Shown: positions 55,277 through 64,000, counted from the stretch's first letter. The stretch: DNA of 64,000 bases from Aureliella helgolandensis (GCF_007752135.1 NZ_CP036298.1:4154001-4218000), one strand, 5' to 3'. The notes: generated from the sequence alone by a model not told the origin. Numbers and translations are program-made.

Positions 55277-57037
55277 ATGAAACCCATGTTGGTAACGAAT
55301 AACCGAGTGCTGCTTGCACTCTTGTGTTGCATGTTGATACCGAGTCTGGCAGAGGCGCGTGGCAGGGGAGGAGGTGTAGCACGTGGTGGCGGTGGATTTT
55401 CCGGAGGCGCTGCAAATTTCTCGCGCAGCCCGTCGATGAGCCGCGCTGCCCCGGCTCAGCAGCGAATGGCAGCGCCTCAGATCCAGAATCGTAGCCCTGT
55501 TGCCGCCCGGCCTTCCAGTCCGGCCTTGAACCGAAACAATTTTCCGGGAGCGGCAGAGAACCGAGTCGGCTCCCCGGGTGCGGGAATCAACCGTGGAGTT
55601 ACTCCCGGCGGACGCGTAGGTAACGCTGGGATCGGAGCTCCAGGGGGCGTGAGAACGCCTCCAACCGGAAACTCGGCTTTCAGCTCTCGGAGCTCTTTCC
55701 AGCAGCCTTCCAGATCTCAATTGGATAGTTTCCTGAATGGGGCTGGGGGGAGCCCTTCCACGCGCGATGCAGGTTTGTCTGCATCGACGCTCCCTGCCGG
55801 GGTCGGTAGTGGCTCGAAGAGCTTTGAAACGGCACGCGGCGGAACCGTGACTGTGGGAGGCGGTTCCCGCAGTGGCACTACGGAGGGCGGTGCGACGGTG
55901 GGTGGCGCAGCAGGCGGTATCAAAATCGAAACTGCCGGTGGCCACACGGTGGTGCGTGGAAGCGGCGCCGCCGGTGCTACCGACGGTCAGAACAGTGCGT
56001 TTGCGGCCGGCAGTCGTACTGGAGTTGAAACGGCAGCCGGTGGAGTCGCTGCGGGTGGCCGCGGCGTCCGTGGGGCTACTGATGGAACCAACTCGGCCAT
56101 CCGTGGCGGAGGCGCTGTGGGGGCCAGAGATACGGCTGGTAATAGTGCGGTTGCCGCCCGGGGTGGCTATGCCGATTCTTCCGGCTATCGACAGGGCGGG
56201 GCTGTGACAGCGCGCGGAAATCAATGGGGTTACACCGCAGTCAATGCTCGAGGCGGATATGGGAGGAACGGCACGGGACAAGCTGGCTCCAAGACCGTCA
56301 TACGTGGTCCTGGTGGAAACGTGATCAGTGGTGGTCGCGGCGCAAGTTTTGTAAACGGCCAATTTGTCGGAGGCCGCGCCTACACCGCCGTCAATGGGAA
56401 CTTCACCCGCTGGGGATACTTCACTCCCGCCTACTACGGTCGCTATCCAGGGGCCTGGTTCCCCGGTAAATGGGCGATTGTGGGTAGCGCTTGGGCAGCT
56501 GCTAGCTGGGCGACGACTGGAACTTACTGTGGCTGCCAAGGCGCCGGCACGTACTACGATTACGAACAAAACGTTACCTACGAAGATGGTAGTGTTTTGT
56601 ATGAAGGCGAACCGGTCGCCACCGCTGAGGAGTACTATGATCAAGCGGAGACAATCGCCGATGCAGGCGCCGAGACCAAGGACGACCAGTGGCTACCCCT
56701 GGGCGTCTTCGCGATCATCTCGGAGGACGATCAATCTCATACCGACAAGATCATCCAACTTGCACTTAATCAAGATGGCGCTATCCGCGGCAACTACCAA
56801 GACATGATCACTGATAAGGTCACGCCCGTCACCGGTTCAGTTGATAAGGCAACGGAGCGTGTCGCCTTGAAGCTAGAGGGAAACGAGGCGTTGGTAGTAG
56901 AGATCGGTCTGTACAACTTGACCAACGACGAGGTTCCTGCCCTGGTCCACCTCAATGCCGAGAGCCAACAACCTGTAACTTTAATCCGTCTGAAAAATCC
57001 GGAGGATGAAACGGCGGCGGAACAGCCTGAACAATAG
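55277..57037 (+). CDS. Secreted Gly/Ala-rich protein with degenerate repeats
   Basis: A 586-residue secreted protein with a signal peptide (about 1-26). Start uncertain: ATG 55277 abuts AAGGA, while ATG 55286 has ideal spacing from it. Residues 30-130 are low-complexity and Arg/Gly/Ser/Pro-rich. Residues 180-330 hold repeats of G-x-R-G-A-T-D-G-x-N-S-A and related motifs. A YY/W-rich segment (AYYGRYPGAWFPGKWAIVG) follows, then a C-terminal beta-rich domain of about 130 residues. It looks like a surface or matrix protein with a folded C-terminus. Similar long Gly-rich proteins exist in planctomycetes; function unknown. Confidence 0.75.
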   Translation: MKPMLVTNNRVLLALLCCMLIPSLAEARGRGGGVARGGGGFSGGAANFSRSPSMSRAAPAQQRMAAPQIQNRSPVAARPSSPALNRNNFPGAAENRVGSPGAGINRGVTPGGRVGNAGIGAPGGVRTPPTGNSAFSSRSSFQQPSRSQLDSFLNGAGGSPSTRDAGLSASTLPAGVGSGSKSFETARGGTVTVGGGSRSGTTEGGATVGGAAGGIKIETAGGHTVVRGSGAAGATDGQNSAFAAGSRTGVETAAGGVAAGGRGVRGATDGTNSAIRGGGAVGARDTAGNSAVAARGGYADSSGYRQGGAVTARGNQWGYTAVNARGGYGRNGTGQAGSKTVIRGPGGNVISGGRGASFVNGQFVGGRAYTAVNGNFTRWGYFTPAYYGRYPGAWFPGKWAIVGSAWAAASWATTGTYCGCQGAGTYYDYEQNVTYEDGSVLYEGEPVATAEEYYDQAETIADAGAETKDDQWLPLGVFAIISEDDQSHTDKIIQLALNQDGAIRGNYQDMITDKVTPVTGSVDKATERVALKLEGNEALVVEIGLYNLTNDEVPALVHLNAESQQPVTLIRLKNPEDETAAEQPEQ

Positions 57038-57201
57038 TACCAGTTGGCAAACCGGAAGCATGCACCAGCTGGTGGGGCCTGCAGACGCTGCCTGCCCCAC
57101 TCGCGTGACGGGCCGTTTGTTCACAGACAGTCGCCCGCCGCGCTCATTCGCTGGGCACAGAGCCCTTCCACAACCAAGCCGCTTGCTACAACCTCTGTCT
57201 T

Positions 57202-57229
57202 CCTTGCATCGGGCCAGCCCGATGCAAGG
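57202..57229. terminator. Perfect 28-base palindrome between convergent genes, probable bidirectional terminator
   Basis: CCTTGCATCGGGC and GCCCGATGCAAGG form a perfect 13-bp stem with a 2-base centre. It lies 165 bases after the Gly-rich gene's stop and 53 bases before the convergent PKS stop. A smaller hairpin GTGGGGC...GCCCCAC (57072-57100) lies just upstream. Confidence 0.5.
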
Positions 57230-57282
57230 GCAATGGTGCGAGGCTCTGCCGCCAGGATTTCCGCTTACAAAGAGATGCGAGC

Positions 57283-58512
57283 TCATCGCTTCAAGAGGGC
57301 GATCTCGGCTACCAAACCGGGCCCGAAGGCGAGCAATAGACAATTGGCACTCTCACCTGCTTGATCTGCCGTCCCCCTCGCGTCAAGAAATTCTCGCAAG
57401 ATGAACAACACCGTCGGCGATGACATATTTCCGTAACGCTGAAGCACCGATCGCGAGGTCGCCAGGTCATCATCGCCAAGTGCTAGGCTTCCCTGGACCG
57501 CAGCTAAAATCCTTGGTCCGCCTGGGTGGACTCCCCAGAGATCAATATTATCCATCGTCAAGTCGTATTTCAACAGCCAGTCGACCAGCCACTCCTTCAA
57601 GGTCGCTTCGATGCGATCCCCCACTTCGTTGGTCAATAACATTTCGAACCCGTTGTCCCCAACTGTCCAGCTCATCGTTTCACTGGAGTTAGGAATCAAC
57701 ACAGACCCCGTCGCCGCAATGTGCCACCCCTCGGTGATCGATGGTTGGGCGACTGGTGGAGTTGATGGGGATTTCCGGTCGCTCACGCATCGGCCGCCGA
57801 CGACGATCGACGCCGAACCATCGGCAAATAGAGCGTTTCCGATAATTCCCTCGAGATCCCACTGAAATCGATAGTGCAAACTGCAGAGCTCAACCGCCGT
57901 CATCAAAACCTTTGCATGCGGATCGGCTTGGGCGATTGCCATGGCTGCGCGGATACCATTGATGGCGGCATGACACCCCATGAATCCAACATTGACGCGC
58001 TGCGTAGTGCGGGGCAAACCAAGTCGATTGATTAAATGAATGTCAACGCCAGGAGAGTCGAAGCCGGTGCAGGTGACGACGATCAAGTGTGTAATCTCTT
58101 CCGGTGGAAGCCTGGCGTCGGAAAGGGCTGCGACGGCTGATTCTTCGGCCAATCCGCCAGCAAACTTGCGGAATATTTGCATTCGTTCACCAGTGGTTGG
58201 CCCCGCGCTTTCGCCAGCGATGATGTCGGGCAATGTTTCAGGTGCAATCAGAAAGCTGGGGTTAATCGTCGAGCTCTGATTCCCTCCGACCTCAATTGCC
58301 TCTGCAACCGGTGCGCCCCATGTGTACGCGGCGCGGTGCGGAATAACGGTGTGGCGATTTTTAACCCCCGACTTCCGGTAGAGGGCTTGCGCAAGTCTCT
58401 TTTGTCGCTCGTCTTCACAAACGATATCGGTAAACATCTTCAACGCATCAGCTTGCGACATCGTGTTGGGTGGGCACGATGTCCCGATGCCGAGCAGGGT
58501 GGCAGTATTCAT
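57283..58512 (-). CDS. Type III polyketide synthase
   Basis: A 409-residue chalcone/stilbene synthase-type enzyme that condenses an acyl-CoA starter with malonyl-CoA. The catalytic triad is visible as C180 in GFMGCHAA, H329 in WGVHPGGPRIL and N362 in GNMSSPTVLF. The VTCTGFDSPG block is a family signature. The start ATG overlaps the stop of the FAD reductase gene (TCAT at 58509-58512), so this is the last gene of a coupled three-gene operon. Alkylresorcinol or alkylpyrone-type products are usual for bacterial members; the actual product is unknown. Confidence 0.93.
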   Translation of the reverse strand: MNTATLLGIGTSCPPNTMSQADALKMFTDIVCEDERQKRLAQALYRKSGVKNRHTVIPHRAAYTWGAPVAEAIEVGGNQSSTINPSFLIAPETLPDIIAGESAGPTTGERMQIFRKFAGGLAEESAVAALSDARLPPEEITHLIVVTCTGFDSPGVDIHLINRLGLPRTTQRVNVGFMGCHAAINGIRAAMAIAQADPHAKVLMTAVELCSLHYRFQWDLEGIIGNALFADGSASIVVGGRCVSDRKSPSTPPVAQPSITEGWHIAATGSVLIPNSSETMSWTVGDNGFEMLLTNEVGDRIEATLKEWLVDWLLKYDLTMDNIDLWGVHPGGPRILAAVQGSLALGDDDLATSRSVLQRYGNMSSPTVLFILREFLDARGTADQAGESANCLLLAFGPGLVAEIALLKR

Positions 58513-59672
58513 TGGTGGTTCTCTCTTGTTTGGTTTAATCGCTTAACGACTTCACCTGCTAGCCAAGGTTGAAGGCGCAACGCCTGATGAGCCGTCCAGC
58601 AGGCTGCCGGACTTTTCAAGAGGCGGGTTAGCCGTGAGCAAAGTTTTTGCGAGCATCCGATATGCTTCCGATGCCAGTGTTCCCAATCGTCAACCAATTC
58701 AATTCTCCACGCTTCAACAGCAGCCTGAACGAATGGCGTGACGCCAATGCCACTTTGAAGTGCCCAACGGATCCCCTCGCCGGTGAACGGTTCAACGTAG
58801 CCTGCCGCATCACCCACAAGAAAGACTCGCGGCGCAGCCAATCGCCTTGCTCTAGCAGTCAACAATGGCGAACCGCGCCAATCGCTAGCGATGATCGGTA
58901 CCTCGGCGCAACAAGCCTCGCGGAGGATGTGCATTACAGTTCCGAGAGGTCCTTGTTGGCGAAGATGGGTTCTGTCGACGGAAGCGGCGATATGCAGTCG
59001 TCCTTCTGGCAAAGCCGTAATGCCCACATAACCACAGGCCCCCAACGCCATCTGAATGCTGTTCCGCGAAGCGGCGTAGAAACTCGCTGGTAGCGAATCT
59101 TTGAAGATAATCGTTTCCACGCCGACCCTTGAGTTCCTCGCCGCGACTTGCTGCAAATCCTCCACAGCACCAACACAGCGGTTGTTCAAGCCACTTGCGA
59201 TCACCACAGCTTTCGCTCTCAACACGGACGACTGGCCCGTTCGGCTCAACTCCAGCAGCCGGTAGTCGTCTGCGATTTCACCCAGCTTCGCAAATGTCGA
59301 ATCCCGAAATGTCACTCCTGCCTCGATTGCACAATCAACTAAGCATTGGTCCAACAGCGAGCGTTCGATGGCGAAACCAGTAGGTGTAGCAACACTAAAA
59401 GTACGCCCGCGATGATGCAGTGAAAATGATTCGAGCGGATTGCCCGTTGTCCAAAACCTGTGGTCGCTACCGATGAGCGATTTCAGTAACGTGATAGACA
59501 CCTGATTCATGCATCCGCCACAAATCTTGTGACGCGGGAACTTTTTCGAATCGAGCAGCAACACGGATTGACCAAGGCGGGCTAGCGATATTGCCGCTGC
59601 ACTTCCAGCTGGACCGGCGCCGACGACGACGACATCCCAGGTTTCGATTGGAGGCTGGCCAAGACGGATCAT
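58509..59672 (-). CDS. FAD-dependent oxidoreductase, geranylgeranyl-reductase-like
   Basis: A 387-residue flavoprotein from the ATG at 59672. The dinucleotide-binding motif is VVVGAGPAGSAAAISLARLG (about 15-34). The FAD-contacting segment GDAAGYVEPFTGEGIRWALQSG is near residue 285. RHKICGGCMN (about 45-54) is typical of the geranylgeranyl/tryptophan-halogenase-related group. It overlaps the stop of the upstream methyltransferase gene and the start of the PKS gene by four bases each. So it probably reduces, hydroxylates or otherwise modifies a polyketide intermediate. A longer start (59723) is not supported. Confidence 0.88.
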   Translation of the reverse strand: MIRLGQPPIETWDVVVVGAGPAGSAAAISLARLGQSVLLLDSKKFPRHKICGGCMNQVSITLLKSLIGSDHRFWTTGNPLESFSLHHRGRTFSVATPTGFAIERSLLDQCLVDCAIEAGVTFRDSTFAKLGEIADDYRLLELSRTGQSSVLRAKAVVIASGLNNRCVGAVEDLQQVAARNSRVGVETIIFKDSLPASFYAASRNSIQMALGACGYVGITALPEGRLHIAASVDRTHLRQQGPLGTVMHILREACCAEVPIIASDWRGSPLLTARARRLAAPRVFLVGDAAGYVEPFTGEGIRWALQSGIGVTPFVQAAVEAWRIELVDDWEHWHRKHIGCSQKLCSRLTRLLKSPAACWTAHQALRLQPWLAGEVVKRLNQTRENHQ

Positions 59673-60385
59673 TGAAGGAGTTCCTGGTGGGTGGGCCAGA
59701 CGATCGTGAACCGCTCCGGCCAATGCTTGGTAACCTTGGCGTGTGTGATCCCCGCCGCGAGGAGCATCTGCCGGAACTCAGCAGCTGAAAACGCGGCCTT
59801 GACCGACAGCAGGCCGTCGATATGGACAATGCGGCTGCGAGACAGCAAGCGTGTTCCGAGCAAGCACAGGCCGTAGCCCAGTCTTGTCCGTGCCAAATCC
59901 TGCACAACGACTAATTCCGCAGCGGACGAATCGAATTTGCGAAGGATGTCGACAACCTGCGATTCTTGAAAATGGTGTAGAAACAAAGAATTGATAATGA
60001 TCTCGACAGGTGGCAGCTCATCTCTCAAGATGTCGAGTTGATGGAACTCGATCGAAGTGTTGTGCTTCTCAGACGCTGTCCTGGCAAGCTCAAGAGCGGT
60101 CCGGCTAAAGTCGCAGCCGTGCAGTGTGGCCGAATACCCCGCCTGAATGGCTAATTGCTCGATCTGCCGTAATAAAAATCCATCGCCGCAGCCGACGTCG
60201 AGTATCGAGATTGTTCTGCGTTCGCCCGGTGGGATCGCCGCCACAATTTCAGACCAAATTCTGCGTGCTGTTCGAGTGAAAACATGGGTCCGCGCCAATC
60301 CATTGAGCGCCTGCTGGTGGGCGTTCGCGTCCAGCTCAGGATCATCCATCAATTCTGGCTCAAGCTGTCTGAAATTCAAATTCAT
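59669..60385 (-). CDS. SAM-dependent methyltransferase of the type III PKS operon
   Basis: A 238-residue class I methyltransferase from the ATG at 60385. It begins with FRQLEPELMDDPELDANAHQ, a known opening of planctomycete and myxobacterial members. Motif I is ILDVGCGDGFL at 61-71, an acidic residue sits in GCDFSRTALELAR, and INSLFLHHFQESQVVDIL follows. It probably methylates the polyketide or its phenolic product. It is the first gene of the operon. The longer frame to 60442 adds residues that look non-coding. Confidence 0.87.
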   Translation of the reverse strand: MNLNFRQLEPELMDDPELDANAHQQALNGLARTHVFTRTARRIWSEIVAAIPPGERRTISILDVGCGDGFLLRQIEQLAIQAGYSATLHGCDFSRTALELARTASEKHNTSIEFHQLDILRDELPPVEIIINSLFLHHFQESQVVDILRKFDSSAAELVVVQDLARTRLGYGLCLLGTRLLSRSRIVHIDGLLSVKAAFSAAEFRQMLLAAGITHAKVTKHWPERFTIVWPTHQELLQ

Positions 60386-61253
60386 TGGCACCGTCGCGAT
60401 AATCTCAGTTAGAAGAAAATGGCATCGACCTCGAAGCTGCAATTGCAGCGTGCATCTTTCGTTACAGAACTGCGCTAACTAGTGCTAACTAGTGAGCACG
60501 TACTGTGCCAACTTTCGACAGAAGTGTCCGGATTCGTTAAAACTCGAAAGTTGGTGTCCCAGCGGGGAAGAGCTGCCGTTCTCACTTTCCGGTCGTTTCT
60601 AAGAGCGCACGGCGGCGACAAGATTGTCAATGGATGATCGTAGTGTGTAGTGCCAGCGTGGGCAAGTTGCTCGACGCCAAGTGGGGGACGTGGCCAACGG
60701 GCACTCAGGCAGCCCTCAGCGGCAGGAATCAGCGGCAGAGTAGGGCTTTGGCGGTCGTTTGACGTGCAGAGCCCATAGAGGCCGCAAGCCGTGTCCACGG
60801 TCCGAGTCGGCAACGCAGCGGGCTGCGTCCTGGTGAGACTGCGTGCCCGCGTGTCTGTGGCGTGAAAGGCACAAGCTCCACGGCAGTACTTGTTGGGAGG
60901 GGACACAAGAGCCTCCAAACGACTCCGCCATAGAAGGTGTTGCAATCCTTCATGCCCAGCACTGAAAGCGTGAAACGCGGCGGACTCGCATGCTGTCGAC
61001 AGCGATGGTCGTGCTCAAGGGGCGCGGGCCAAGCTTGATGCAACGCGTGAACGAGAGCTCGCTCTACGAATCCCGGCTCGCGGCGAACCCCTAGGACAGC
61101 CAGCATCGCTGGCGTTGACAGGCAAGTCATTGGAAACCCAAACAGGATTGGTTGAAGCCGAGTCGTTGGATCAAGATCGTTGAGATTTGGCGTTTTGCCG
61201 CTATAGTTTTAACAACAGCTATATACTCCAATCCGCTTCGAGCTCAGATTATC
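60386..61253. other. Long intergenic region, no supported gene
   Basis: About 870 bases between divergent genes. Minus-strand frames of 156 and 133 codons (60475-60945, 60729-61130) overlap each other, show no domain and have uneven composition. I regard them as chance. A decayed gene is possible but cannot be shown. Confidence 0.5.
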
Positions 61254-61586
61254 ATGACCAACCTCCCCATAGCGCAACAACGTCAGCTGATGACTCCTTT
61301 CGGCCCGGCAGTCGGTGCCTCCTACGAATGGCAGGGAGGTCAGTACTGCGCGATCCATACCACTAATGGTGTCGTCGGGTGTGGAATCTATGATTTGAAC
61401 TGTGCCAATGAATTCGGGATGGCGTTCGCCATTGCAAAGGGGACGCCAGAGCACCCACTGCGACAGCCGGAGGATTTGCTCGAGGCGAAAATTGTCGGCG
61501 TTAGCACCAAGGCGTCGGAATTTGGAATCAAAATCGGCATGTCAGGTCTCGATGCACTCGAAAAGCTGATGGTGCGCGGCAGCTAA
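61254..61586 (+). CDS. DUF1805 (YunC-like) protein
   Basis: A 110-residue protein. The YunC/DUF1805 pattern is clear: GGQYCAIHTTNGVVGCGIYD, a Phe-Gly-Met segment, then LLEAKIVGVSTKASEFGIKI and GMSGLDALEKLM. The family is uncharacterised and usually cytoplasmic. The ATG at 61254 matches the family start. The frame continues upstream to a TTG at 61152 with a hydrophobic stretch, which could be read as a signal peptide; I consider this less likely. The YHYH gene follows on the same strand after about 295 bases. Confidence 0.8.
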   Translation: MTNLPIAQQRQLMTPFGPAVGASYEWQGGQYCAIHTTNGVVGCGIYDLNCANEFGMAFAIAKGTPEHPLRQPEDLLEAKIVGVSTKASEFGIKIGMSGLDALEKLMVRGS

Positions 61587-61880
61587 GGCGATTGGATTCG
61601 CGAGCGCTAGAAAACGATGCCTTCCACCCGACACCGAATGGGAAAATTGGGAGGGACGGGGCTCCCTGATGTGGCCGGTTTCCGAGTGGCTGTGACTCTC
61701 GTCAATTGCCACCGATGGGAATAGTAATCGCCAAACTCCTGTGCTCACGACGTTTGCGATTGGAGAATCAGAGAATGCTTGCGAGAATGGTTGACCTCGG
61801 GAACGCTGTATCTAGCCTTCCCTCATCGGAAACGAAGTTTGACCGTCCACCATTGGCATCGATCGAGAAAGTGTTCCAAC

Positions 61881-62855
61881 ATGAGAAACTACTTGTTGAG
61901 AATTGCAGGTGGATTCCTTCTGGTGATTGTGGCAATTTGGATTTTGTGGCCGCGAGCCGAGACGGTGGAACTCGATGTCACCCGAGCTGTCAATCCGGCT
62001 TGGTTCATTGAAGAGAATCTCATCGAGCCTGTCCGAAAGGAAGTTCGCAAGCTGAGCGATGGGAGCCAAGCTGAGTGTTACGTTATCACTACTAAAACGA
62101 CTCCGTTCGAACATGAAATCGGCCCGTGGGCACCCGGGCATGTAAACGATGGAAAGGACAAGGGAGGCATCTGGTTCAAAGATGGCCATGTCTACGACCT
62201 AGATGGACAGTTCATCGCTGACTTGGATGAGTTCTACGACGACCCGGAATGGGATATGGTGCGACCAGACGGAAGCATCCAAGTTACCGATACCCGCGAA
62301 GCATTTGAGCTGGCCGCGCGACCCAACGTCGATCCCCGCTACTACAACCATGTGGTTGAATGCCCTGCGGAAGTTGACGAATGGAAGAACGATCACAAAG
62401 TGTACGTCATTCCCGTCAGTCCGCTCTATCGCACTATCCCCACACAACTTGGACGCACCGCGGTTGGGCTCGCATTCAATGGAGTCACGTTTGATCCGCC
62501 TGCCCCCATCCATGCGATCCTGCACGCCCATACCATTGCCCCTTTTGATCATGGTGGAGGCCACGTCAATCCGCACGTTGGCTACCACTACCACGCTGCA
62601 ACCGGGAAGACCAAGGAAATTGAGCAGGCTGACCAACATGCGCCGCAGATCGGTTATGCGCTCGACGGATTTGCACTTTACGCGCACCTAGACAAGAACG
62701 GAGAAGCTCCAGAGCAATTGGACGAATGCAGCGGGCACTACGATGACCAACGCGGATACCATTATCACGTCAGCGCTCCCGGCGACAATCAAATCATCAA
62801 ACGCTTCCGGGGAATTCCAGGCACGATGACGATCGTAGCTCAACCAGATCAATAG
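61881..62855 (+). CDS. Secreted YHYH-domain protein
   Basis: A 324-residue protein from ATG 61881; an upstream in-frame ATG at 61779 adds residues of non-coding appearance. One hydrophobic segment (about 7-24; GGFLLVIVAIWILW) is a signal peptide or anchor. YHYH domain hallmarks occur twice: HGGGHVNPHVGYHYH (about 225-240) and GYHYHVSAPG (about 290-300). Many histidines suggest metal binding. Family function is unknown; the protein should lie outside the cytoplasm. Confidence 0.82.
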   Translation: MRNYLLRIAGGFLLVIVAIWILWPRAETVELDVTRAVNPAWFIEENLIEPVRKEVRKLSDGSQAECYVITTKTTPFEHEIGPWAPGHVNDGKDKGGIWFKDGHVYDLDGQFIADLDEFYDDPEWDMVRPDGSIQVTDTREAFELAARPNVDPRYYNHVVECPAEVDEWKNDHKVYVIPVSPLYRTIPTQLGRTAVGLAFNGVTFDPPAPIHAILHAHTIAPFDHGGGHVNPHVGYHYHAATGKTKEIEQADQHAPQIGYALDGFALYAHLDKNGEAPEQLDECSGHYDDQRGYHYHVSAPGDNQIIKRFRGIPGTMTIVAQPDQ

Positions 62856-63540
62856 AAATCTTGGTTACGCTTACGAGTCTAGAAACCCATTCTATTGAAC
62901 ACCGTTCGATTTGCTAACAAGGAAGCCCACCACCGCCGACGTGAACTCAACGAAGTAGCGAATTTTCCAACCTACGCTATCGTAATTTTCCCGTGGTCCG
63001 AGTTCACCGGAAAAATGGGAAGCAGTGTTGGCCAGTTTCTCGTGTTGGTGCAAGTCAGTTGCACTCTACCGCTCCCTATTTGGGCAACCCATTTCGTTTC
63101 CAATCGCGAAAAAATGCAAGCCCAGTGCGTATGCAGCTTTGATGCACTTCTTGAAAAAAGATTGGACGAGCTAAGGACGTTGCGCAGGCTGCGTCTGCTA
63201 TGAACACTGTCAAGTTTTCGATTCCGACGACATGGCACCTTGCGCTGCAGTCGAAGAAATGTCTTCCCGTTAAACACCAGGCGGTAATGGTATACGTTCT
63301 TTAGAAACGAGGACGTGTTTATCGAGGCAGCTACCTCCAGCGACCGAATTGCAATTGATTACTTCCATACCAGGATGTGGTAAGATGACCTTGCGGCGAA
63401 CAAGCACCAGCCTTTTTGATTGCCGGGAGCTATGCGCTGCACCTTCGGCGCGGGAGCTTGTCCACTGCTCACTACAACTTATCCCCCGTCGACAGTTGCC
63501 AGAGATAGGCATTACGTTGCAAAAGCAAAGGGAGGCACTC
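62856..63540. other. Intergenic region, no supported gene
   Basis: Contains only short frames, one of them a 102-codon TTG-initiated plus frame (62895-63203) with no domain or ribosome binding site. Composition is more AT-rich than that of neighbours. A promoter for the gene at 63541 should lie in the last 200 bases. Confidence 0.5.
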
Positions 63541-64000
63541 ATGACTTCGCATGAACTAGACAGATCGCCACTCCAAATACTCGACGAGTCTGCACTCAAA
63601 TTGATTTTGAAGACAAGTCAAGGATTTGCGTCCCCGACGTCTCGTGCCAGGATCAAAGGTCCCCTTGATGCGAAGTACATTTCGCCCAGTCGTGCTGGCC
63701 ACGCGCTTTCGCAACACGTAAGAGGCGCGGCTTCCACGGCGATCAAAACCAAATTCTGCAGCGTCGACGACATGGCTACCGCGCTGGACCTTATCCTGAA
63801 GAGTCCTGTTGGGCGGCAGATGCTTGCAGGACTTGCGGCAGCACAACGCGAAACATTACAGGTCGATCTGCTGCGTCTGTTTCCCATCGAAGCCGAACTT
63901 GATGGCGTTGGCACCGCTACGTTCAGCACCAGTGACCTGAGGAATGTAGGTATTCTGAAAATTTCATGTGTTGCCGTACTCGAAGGCCGGGCGAGAGGTG
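63541..64000 (+). CDS. Hypothetical protein, cut by the right edge of the window
   Basis: The frame begins with ATG behind GGGAGG (five bases spacing), is open to the last base (153 codons so far), and lies in the forward strand only. The product starts MTSHELDRSPLQILDES and has no signal peptide in the visible part. From about residue 55 a stretch reads GHALSQHVRGAASTAIKT and later DDMATALDLILKSPVGRQML. This superficially resembles the His-rich start of small RNase-type polymorphic toxins of the BECR fold. I cannot confirm that; the 3' end is outside the window. The start and reading frame are fairly certain, the function is not. Confidence 0.6.
   Translation, partial: MTSHELDRSPLQILDESALKLILKTSQGFASPTSRARIKGPLDAKYISPSRAGHALSQHVRGAASTAIKTKFCSVDDMATALDLILKSPVGRQMLAGLAAAQRETLQVDLLRLFPIEAELDGVGTATFSTSDLRNVGILKISCVAVLEGRARG

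Noticed and set aside
55259-56644. Minus-strand open frame of 461 codons opposite the Gly-rich gene
   Set aside because: It has low-complexity Ser/Thr/Arg-rich content typical of the complement of a Gly/Ala-rich gene, without a domain or a ribosome binding site.
60475-61130. Overlapping minus-strand frames of 156 and 133 codons
   Set aside because: No domain, no ribosome binding site, and they overlap in different frames. A decayed gene cannot be excluded.
1-64000. tRNA, rRNA, CRISPR array and prophage
   Set aside because: Searched by eye for T-loop motifs, regularly spaced short repeats and phage structural genes; none were found. A tRNA with unusual sequence could have been missed.

Overview
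The window reads as chromosomal DNA from a planctomycete, most likely of the Pirellula/Rhodopirellula group. The evidence is gene content: a DUF1501 protein beside a giant cytochrome/WD40/DUF1549/DUF1553 protein, a PVC-type dehydrogenase with a haem-binding tail, a pseudopilin of the DUF1559 type, an ECF sigma factor next to a WD40 Ser/Thr kinase, and long intergenic regions. I found no rRNA, tRNA, CRISPR array, prophage or transposase gene.

Layout. 1-8.6 kb: the end of a thioredoxin-like protein, then a phosphate-uptake operon (PstS, two very large permeases PstC and PstA, and PstB). 9.2-13.1 kb: a methyltransferase, a tight folate/nucleotide cluster thyA-folA-gluQ, and rsmD on the other strand. 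13.4-19.1 kb: a secreted cyclophilin, a lipoprotein solute-binding protein, then lepA and a ROK kinase on the minus strand; lepA has no ATG, GTG or TTG start and seems to start at CTG. 19.5-34.5 kb: a PVC dehydrogenase, a VWA protein, a WD40 protein, ettA, an SGNH hydrolase, a 42-residue membrane protein and a DUF1501 protein. 34.6-41.6 kb: the giant cytochrome/WD40/DUF1549/DUF1553 protein, a pseudopilin and a membrane protein with paired CxxC motifs.

42.2-46.2 kb holds the sigma factor and WD40 kinase. 46.3-51.7 kb is a minus-strand sugar operon with two GH130 proteins flanking a glycosyltransferase fused to a second domain. 52.3-57.0 kb carries a TPR-methyltransferase and two secreted proteins. 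57.3-60.4 kb is a three-gene type III polyketide operon (methyltransferase, FAD reductase, type III PKS) joined by 4-base overlaps. 61.3-62.9 kb has a DUF1805 protein and a YHYH protein. The right edge cuts a gene that starts at 63541 behind a strong ribosome binding site.

A family of about 113-bp elements with inverted ends (GGGCTGTTGA...) lies in seven intergenic spots, single or as head-to-head composites. These look like non-autonomous mobile or REP/MITE-type elements and are the main structure that the genes do not explain.
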